NCBI GenBank assembly: GCA_002391555.1
Contig: DGFG01000144.1
Location: forward strand, 1-6,940
Origin: Firmicutes bacterium UBA3906
GTDB taxonomy: Bacteria > Bacillota > Clostridia > Caldicoprobacterales > DTU083
Direction: 5' to 3'
DNA: 6,940 bases
A model generated the notes under the pieces. It had not been told where the DNA came from and made no database searches. It was given only the letters and a program-made list of their open reading frames with translations. Every line of letters starts with the position of its first letter. Within the stretch, counting starts at the first letter, position 1. A program made the translations under genes and the position numbers. Below are positions 4,013 to 6,940 of the stretch, one piece after another.

Positions 4013-6940
4013 CTAAGACATATGTTTTCCTTCTAGCCTTTTAATCCTAAGGCCTTTTATCAATAGGACAAGACAGATAAGAATAAGAAGTAATATGGCA
4101 ATGCTAATTAGCCTAAAGGGGATGGGTCTACCCTCATCTACTAGCTTGAAGGTGACCTGCCTACCCTTGGCCTCAAAGACTAGGTATTTGCCATCGGCCT
4201 TTGAATCCACCCTTTCCCAGACTCCACCACTTAATATGTATATAGATAGCCTACCCTTTGTTGGCTTTGGGTGGTATCTTATAATATGACTAGCTTGGCC
4301 ATCATCGGGTATGTTTAAAGTCAATTGCTCTAATAGGCCCTTTTCATCAGAGGAAACTGGACTGAATGTGACTAATAGTTCATCCTGGCCAGTAAAGTTA
4401 CCCTCTACTAGTAAAAGGGGCAAGAGTTCATCTCTTTTTTCTCTGCTCTCTAGTACAGTAACATAGGCTGTATATTGAGCCATTATATCACTATCAAATA
4501 TTAGGTTCTTTATATCTAGTTCTTCCCATTTACCATAGTAGCCTTCCCTTTGGGGGACCTTTGGTAGCTGATCTTCTGAGATGGTATCCCCATAGCTAAA
4601 TTCAATGGTTTTAACTAGCCTGTCGTCTGCCCAAAAGTTTAACCTAAACTGCCTAAAGGCCAAGGGGATTTCCCCTATACTAATTAGGGCTTCGTACTCT
4701 ATTGGCTCAGCCTTTTTACTATAGCTGATACCATCAATGCCATGCAGGCTCCTACTGACAAAGTAGTTATCCTTTATATTACTAAGAGGATCCACATCTC
4801 CTGCAATCGCACCTATATATGCCTTTGCCCTATCAAGCTTTACTAGGCTATAAGAGCCTATAATCTCCTTGGCATAGCCTGCTATCCCACCTATATAATT
4901 GCCACCAGCCAGTCTACACTTAGCATAAGAGCTAGCTATGGGTCCATGGGCAAGACCTGCTATCCCACCCACATAATCACCAGCAGTAGACTCAACTGGC
5001 CCTGTAGATAGGCATCCCTTTATATAGCCAAGGTCCATATTGCCAACAATACCGCCAACATTATTTTTCTTTGACCTAATAGGGCCCTCATTGTTTGAGG
5101 AAACAATTGTAGCCCGCCTTTGAAATACGGTTTTTCTCATAAGGGACCCCTCTAGTTTTAGGTCCTCCTCAGGATCTAGCTCAAGCTCTATTGACATTGC
5201 ACCTGCTATGCCACCTACATTTATATCACCGTTTACAGGCCCTAGGTTTTTGTTGTTAGAGAGTTTGCCCTCTGTAGTATTGTCTATATCCTCAGAGGAC
5301 ACATCCTCAACTATTTCATCTATCCTGTCCTCTCCTATGCTAAGGTCAGTAAGGATAGAAAAGACCAGGTCCATAACCCTAAAGAGCTGGTCACTCAAGG
5401 CTTTAAAATCCTCTATTAGTAGGCTCCCCTGTAGGGTCAGGTCATCTATTAGTCCTGTAAGTGACCGTGACATTCCCCCTATTTTAGTAAAAAGGTCATC
5501 TCTGGTTTTTTGGTACTGGTCATCTGTAGTCCTAAGTTCTAAGCTGGCATTTTCCTTTACATAGTCAAGGAGGGTAACAAGTTCAGCAAAGACATGGTCT
5601 AGCTGGTCCACTCCCTCCTCTAATAGTTCTAAAGCCTTGGTCATATCCTTTAGACCACTGGCCATATAGGTGCTAGCCCTTCCTAATAGGTCGCTGATAT
5701 CTAGTAGGTCACCGCCTAAGTCGCCTAGGCTGGCCAGGGCCCTATCAAGACTTTGCCCTGCCTTTATAAGCTGGTCAAAGGCCATGTTTAGCTTTTCTAA
5801 CAGGTCCTCGTCCTCAAGGCTAGTTAATAGCTGACCTAACCTATCAGAAATTATAATTAATGTATCTGCAACCTTAGTCATATCTGGCAGGTCCTTTCCT
5901 AGCTCCTCTAAGAGGTCTGAAAAGGCAGTCCTTAGTTGGTCATCCTCTGCCAATAGTCCTAGTATCAGTTCTAGACTCTCCCTAAGCAGGGTCATGGCCT
6001 CACCTAGCCTGTCCATCGCCTCCCTTATTTCTAAAACTAGTGAGTCCATAGGCTCAGCTAGATCCTGGGACTTTTCCATGGCCTGAGATAAGAGATCCAT
6101 AGCCTCAGCTAGAGAGGACATGGCCTCCTTCATGGGACTTATGGCCTCTCCCATTTTAAATATTAGGTCCTCCACTGACTCTAGTATGGGATCTAGCCTG
6201 TTTAGGGTATTAATCGCCCCTATACTTATTTTATTAATCTGCCTGATATCTTCATTTATTAGGTCCTCTGTTTGCTTTATCAAAGACTTTAAAAGGGCTA
6301 GGCTATCATCCATATCCCCCTGTATCCGTGAAACATCCTTGTTTATTAGGTCTGAGCTGGCGCTAGACCTAGTTAGGAGCCTGTTTAGGGAGGATTGTAG
6401 CTTGGCCATCTCCCCTTGTAGGTCAACTAGCTTTGAGGAAGAAGTAAGGGTATTTATATGGGGCTCCATCTGGCCAACTATGCCACCTATATCCTTTCTA
6501 CCATAGACAGGACCAGAGTTTTCACATTCATTTATATAGCCTGACTGGCGGCCAGCGATACCACCTACATTGTAGCCTACACTAGGATATCCTATGGTGC
6601 CCTTGTTACTTGAGCCAATTACAAGGCCAGTATTAATCCCTGCTATCCCCCCAATATCCATGGCATCTGAGACTAGCCTTTCTAGATTTATATCCTCTAG
6701 ACTTAGGTCCTGAAAGGAAAACTCGGCCTCCTCAAGAGTGGTATTTACACTAGAGTCATTTATACAGGCAAGGATGGTTCCTGCATTGTAGCCTGCTATA
6801 CCCCCTACCTTGTTCTGACCATAAATTGTACCGGAAAAGTTAGAATCTATTATCCTGCCCTTGGTCCCGTTCCAGCCAACTAGTCCACCGACTGTATCAT
6901 TTCCCCTTATATAGGCAGAGACCTGGCAGTTTTCTATTTT
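4013..6940 (-). CDS. Large membrane-anchored GLUG-repeat surface protein with helical insertion, N-terminus outside window
   Basis: The frame is open without a stop from the window edge to TAG at 4013-4015, giving 975 residues (numbered from the edge). GLUG-type cores (VGGIAG and variants) lie at 17, 45, 96, 125 and 151. A Leu/Asp/Glu-rich helical, coiled-coil-like region spans about 166-550. Five more cores lie at 575, 628, 657, 683 and 709. An InlB B-repeat-like module (about 767-825) has the pattern NFWADDRLVKTIEFSYGDT followed by EGYYGKWE. A beta-rich segment (about 832-942) leads to one transmembrane helix (944-961) and the basic tail KGLRIKRLEGKHMS. This orientation places the bulk outside the cell, anchored by its C-terminal helix; there is no LPXTG motif. 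An ATG at 6661 (residue 94) is not the start: GLUG repeats continue in frame upstream, and no ribosome binding site precedes it. The true start, and probably a signal peptide, lie beyond 6940. GLUG proteins are often surface or adhesin-like. A specific role here is unknown; adhesion or envelope scaffolding is only a guess. Confidence 0.9.
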   Translation of the reverse strand, partial: KIENCQVSAYIRGNDTVGGLVGWNGTKGRIIDSNFSGTIYGQNKVGGIAGYNAGTILACINDSSVNTTLEEAEFSFQDLSLEDINLERLVSDAMDIGGIAGINTGLVIGSSNKGTIGYPSVGYNVGGIAGRQSGYINECENSGPVYGRKDIGGIVGQMEPHINTLTSSSKLVDLQGEMAKLQSSLNRLLTRSSASSDLINKDVSRIQGDMDDSLALLKSLIKQTEDLINEDIRQINKISIGAINTLNRLDPILESVEDLIFKMGEAISPMKEAMSSLAEAMDLLSQAMEKSQDLAEPMDSLVLEIREAMDRLGEAMTLLRESLELILGLLAEDDQLRTAFSDLLEELGKDLPDMTKVADTLIIISDRLGQLLTSLEDEDLLEKLNMAFDQLIKAGQSLDRALASLGDLGGDLLDISDLLGRASTYMASGLKDMTKALELLEEGVDQLDHVFAELVTLLDYVKENASLELRTTDDQYQKTRDDLFTKIGGMSRSLTGLIDDLTLQGSLLIEDFKALSDQLFRVMDLVFSILTDLSIGEDRIDEIVEDVSSEDIDNTTEGKLSNNKNLGPVNGDINVGGIAGAMSIELELDPEEDLKLEGSLMRKTVFQRRATIVSSNNEGPIRSKKNNVGGIVGNMDLGYIKGCLSTGPVESTAGDYVGGIAGLAHGPIASSYAKCRLAGGNYIGGIAGYAKEIIGSYSLVKLDRAKAYIGAIAGDVDPLSNIKDNYFVSRSLHGIDGISYSKKAEPIEYEALISIGEIPLAFRQFRLNFWADDRLVKTIEFSYGDTISEDQLPKVPQREGYYGKWEELDIKNLIFDSDIMAQYTAYVTVLESREKRDELLPLLLVEGNFTGQDELLVTFSPVSSDEKGLLEQLTLNIPDDGQASHIIRYHPKPTKGRLSIYILSGGVWERVDSKADGKYLVFEAKGRQVTFKLVDEGRPIPFRLISIAILLLILICLVLLIKGLRIKRLEGKHMS
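4055..4114 (-). other. C-terminal transmembrane anchor of the GLUG protein
   Basis: About 18-20 uninterrupted aliphatic residues (LISIAILLLILICLVLLI, about residues 944-961 from the window edge) sit between PFR on the outer side and the basic tail KGLRIKRLEGKHMS. The positive-inside rule puts the tail in the cytoplasm and everything before it outside. It resembles a sortase-signal hydrophobic-plus-basic end, but no LPXTG-like pentapeptide precedes it, so a permanent membrane anchor is more likely. Confidence 0.85.
4466..4642 (-). other. InlB B-repeat-like (beta-grasp) module in the GLUG protein
   Basis: Residues about 767-825 follow the pattern seen in Listeria-Bacteroides/InlB B-repeat modules: a strand ending in FWADD, then KTIEFSYGDTI, a PxxP-like spacer (LPKVPQREGY) and a GKW near the end. 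Such modules act as linkers or spacers in Gram-positive surface proteins. Here there is one copy, between the second GLUG block and the membrane-proximal domain. The assignment rests on the pattern only. Confidence 0.6.
4799..5218 (-). repeat. GLUG repeat block 2 (five cores)
   Basis: Five (V/I)G(G/A)I(A/V)G cores start at residues 575, 628, 657, 683 and 709 of the protein. Spacings are 53, 29, 26 and 26 residues, so the last three are the most regular. At DNA level the minus strand repeats variants of a GGTGGGATAGCAGG-like word. The last core is IGAIAG, with one Gly replaced by Ala. The block resumes directly after the helical insertion with the linker NLGPVNGDINVGGIAG. Confidence 0.85.
5291..6445 (-). 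other. Helical/coiled-coil insertion splitting the GLUG domain
   Basis: Residues about 166-550 are almost free of Gly-rich and Pro-rich turns and are dominated by Leu, Asp, Glu, Ser, Met and Lys. Hydrophobic residues recur every 3-4 positions, as in amphipathic helices. Within it, the AM dipeptides ending at 274, 281 and 288 fall on a strict 7-residue period. It contains no enzymatic motif that I recognise. A stalk or helical bundle projecting from the beta-rich GLUG scaffold is the simplest reading. Confidence 0.75.
5993..6154 (-). repeat. Imperfect AM heptad repeats inside the helical region
   Basis: In protein residues 263-316 the motif (E/Q)AM or PM recurs (MGEA, MKEAM, LAEAM, LSQAM, LAEPM, IREAM, LGEAM). 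Methionines fall at 263, 270, 274, 281, 288, 298, 309 and 316, including three consecutive 7-residue steps and their multiples. On the plus strand this shows as recurring CATGGCCTC-like words. It looks like short internal duplication within a coiled coil. Confidence 0.6.
6473..6892 (-). repeat. GLUG repeat block 1 (five cores)
   Basis: Cores VGGLVG (residue 17), VGGIAG (45), IGGIAG (96), VGGIAG (125) and IGGIVG (151) are each followed by a short strand-turn such as YNAGTI or INTGLV and preceded by an SGTI/SGPVYG-type strand. Spacing is 26-29 residues except between the second and third cores (51), where about 25 extra, acidic, probably helical residues are inserted. The first two cores lie upstream of the ATG at 6661, showing that this ATG is internal. 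Confidence 0.88.

Noticed and set aside
5208..5564. Ser/Leu-rich open frame on the plus strand (and another at 6120-6506) antisense to the helical region
   Set aside because: These are complements of a Leu/Asp/Glu-rich helical coding stretch, which produces long stop-free Ser/Arg-rich antisense frames. No start signals or family resemblance.
4799..6892. Repeated DNA words in the GLUG gene considered as a CRISPR or tandem DNA repeat
   Set aside because: The words are degenerate, lie in frame and encode the VGGIAG protein cores; spacers are coding and not of uniform length.

Overview
The window is one end of a contig from a low-to-mid GC Gram-positive anaerobe, most likely Bacillota (Clostridia/Tissierellia-like). 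This is an inference from three things: the gene families present, strong AGGAG-type ribosome binding sites, and codon use dominated by AGG/AGA (Arg), CTA (Leu) and ATA (Ile). I cannot name the genus.

Layout. Bases 1-98 are not genome. Bases 33-98 align without gaps to an Illumina Nextera P7 index primer (P7, 8-base index, transposon end), and bases 1-32 lie outside it. The genome starts at about base 99, inside a minus-strand pyridoxal/pyridoxamine kinase gene whose C-terminus is therefore lost. A clear promoter lies upstream of this gene (836-864). Next, also on the minus strand, is a complete cytosolic GH3 beta-glucosidase (948-3302). A 129-base divergent spacer with small repeats separates it from a plus-strand YgjP/DUF45-type zinc metallopeptidase (3432-3977). 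The rest (4013-6940) is one minus-strand reading frame that runs off the window without a stop. It encodes the C-terminal 975 residues of a large surface protein with ten GLUG-type repeat cores, split 5+5 by a roughly 385-residue helical insertion. These are followed by an InlB B-repeat-like module, an extracytoplasmic beta-rich domain, one membrane helix and a short basic tail.

Functional picture. The kinase (vitamin B6 salvage), the GH3 enzyme (release of sugars from oligosaccharides or glycosides) and the metallopeptidase are common household or accessory genes. They show no obvious shared pathway, and the two divergent and convergent junctions argue against a single operon. The most interesting item is the GLUG/helical surface protein: its architecture is recognisable but its function is not. 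I see no mobile element, CRISPR array, RNA gene or prophage. The gene-free stretches are short (150, 129 and 35 bases) and none exceeds 300 bases.
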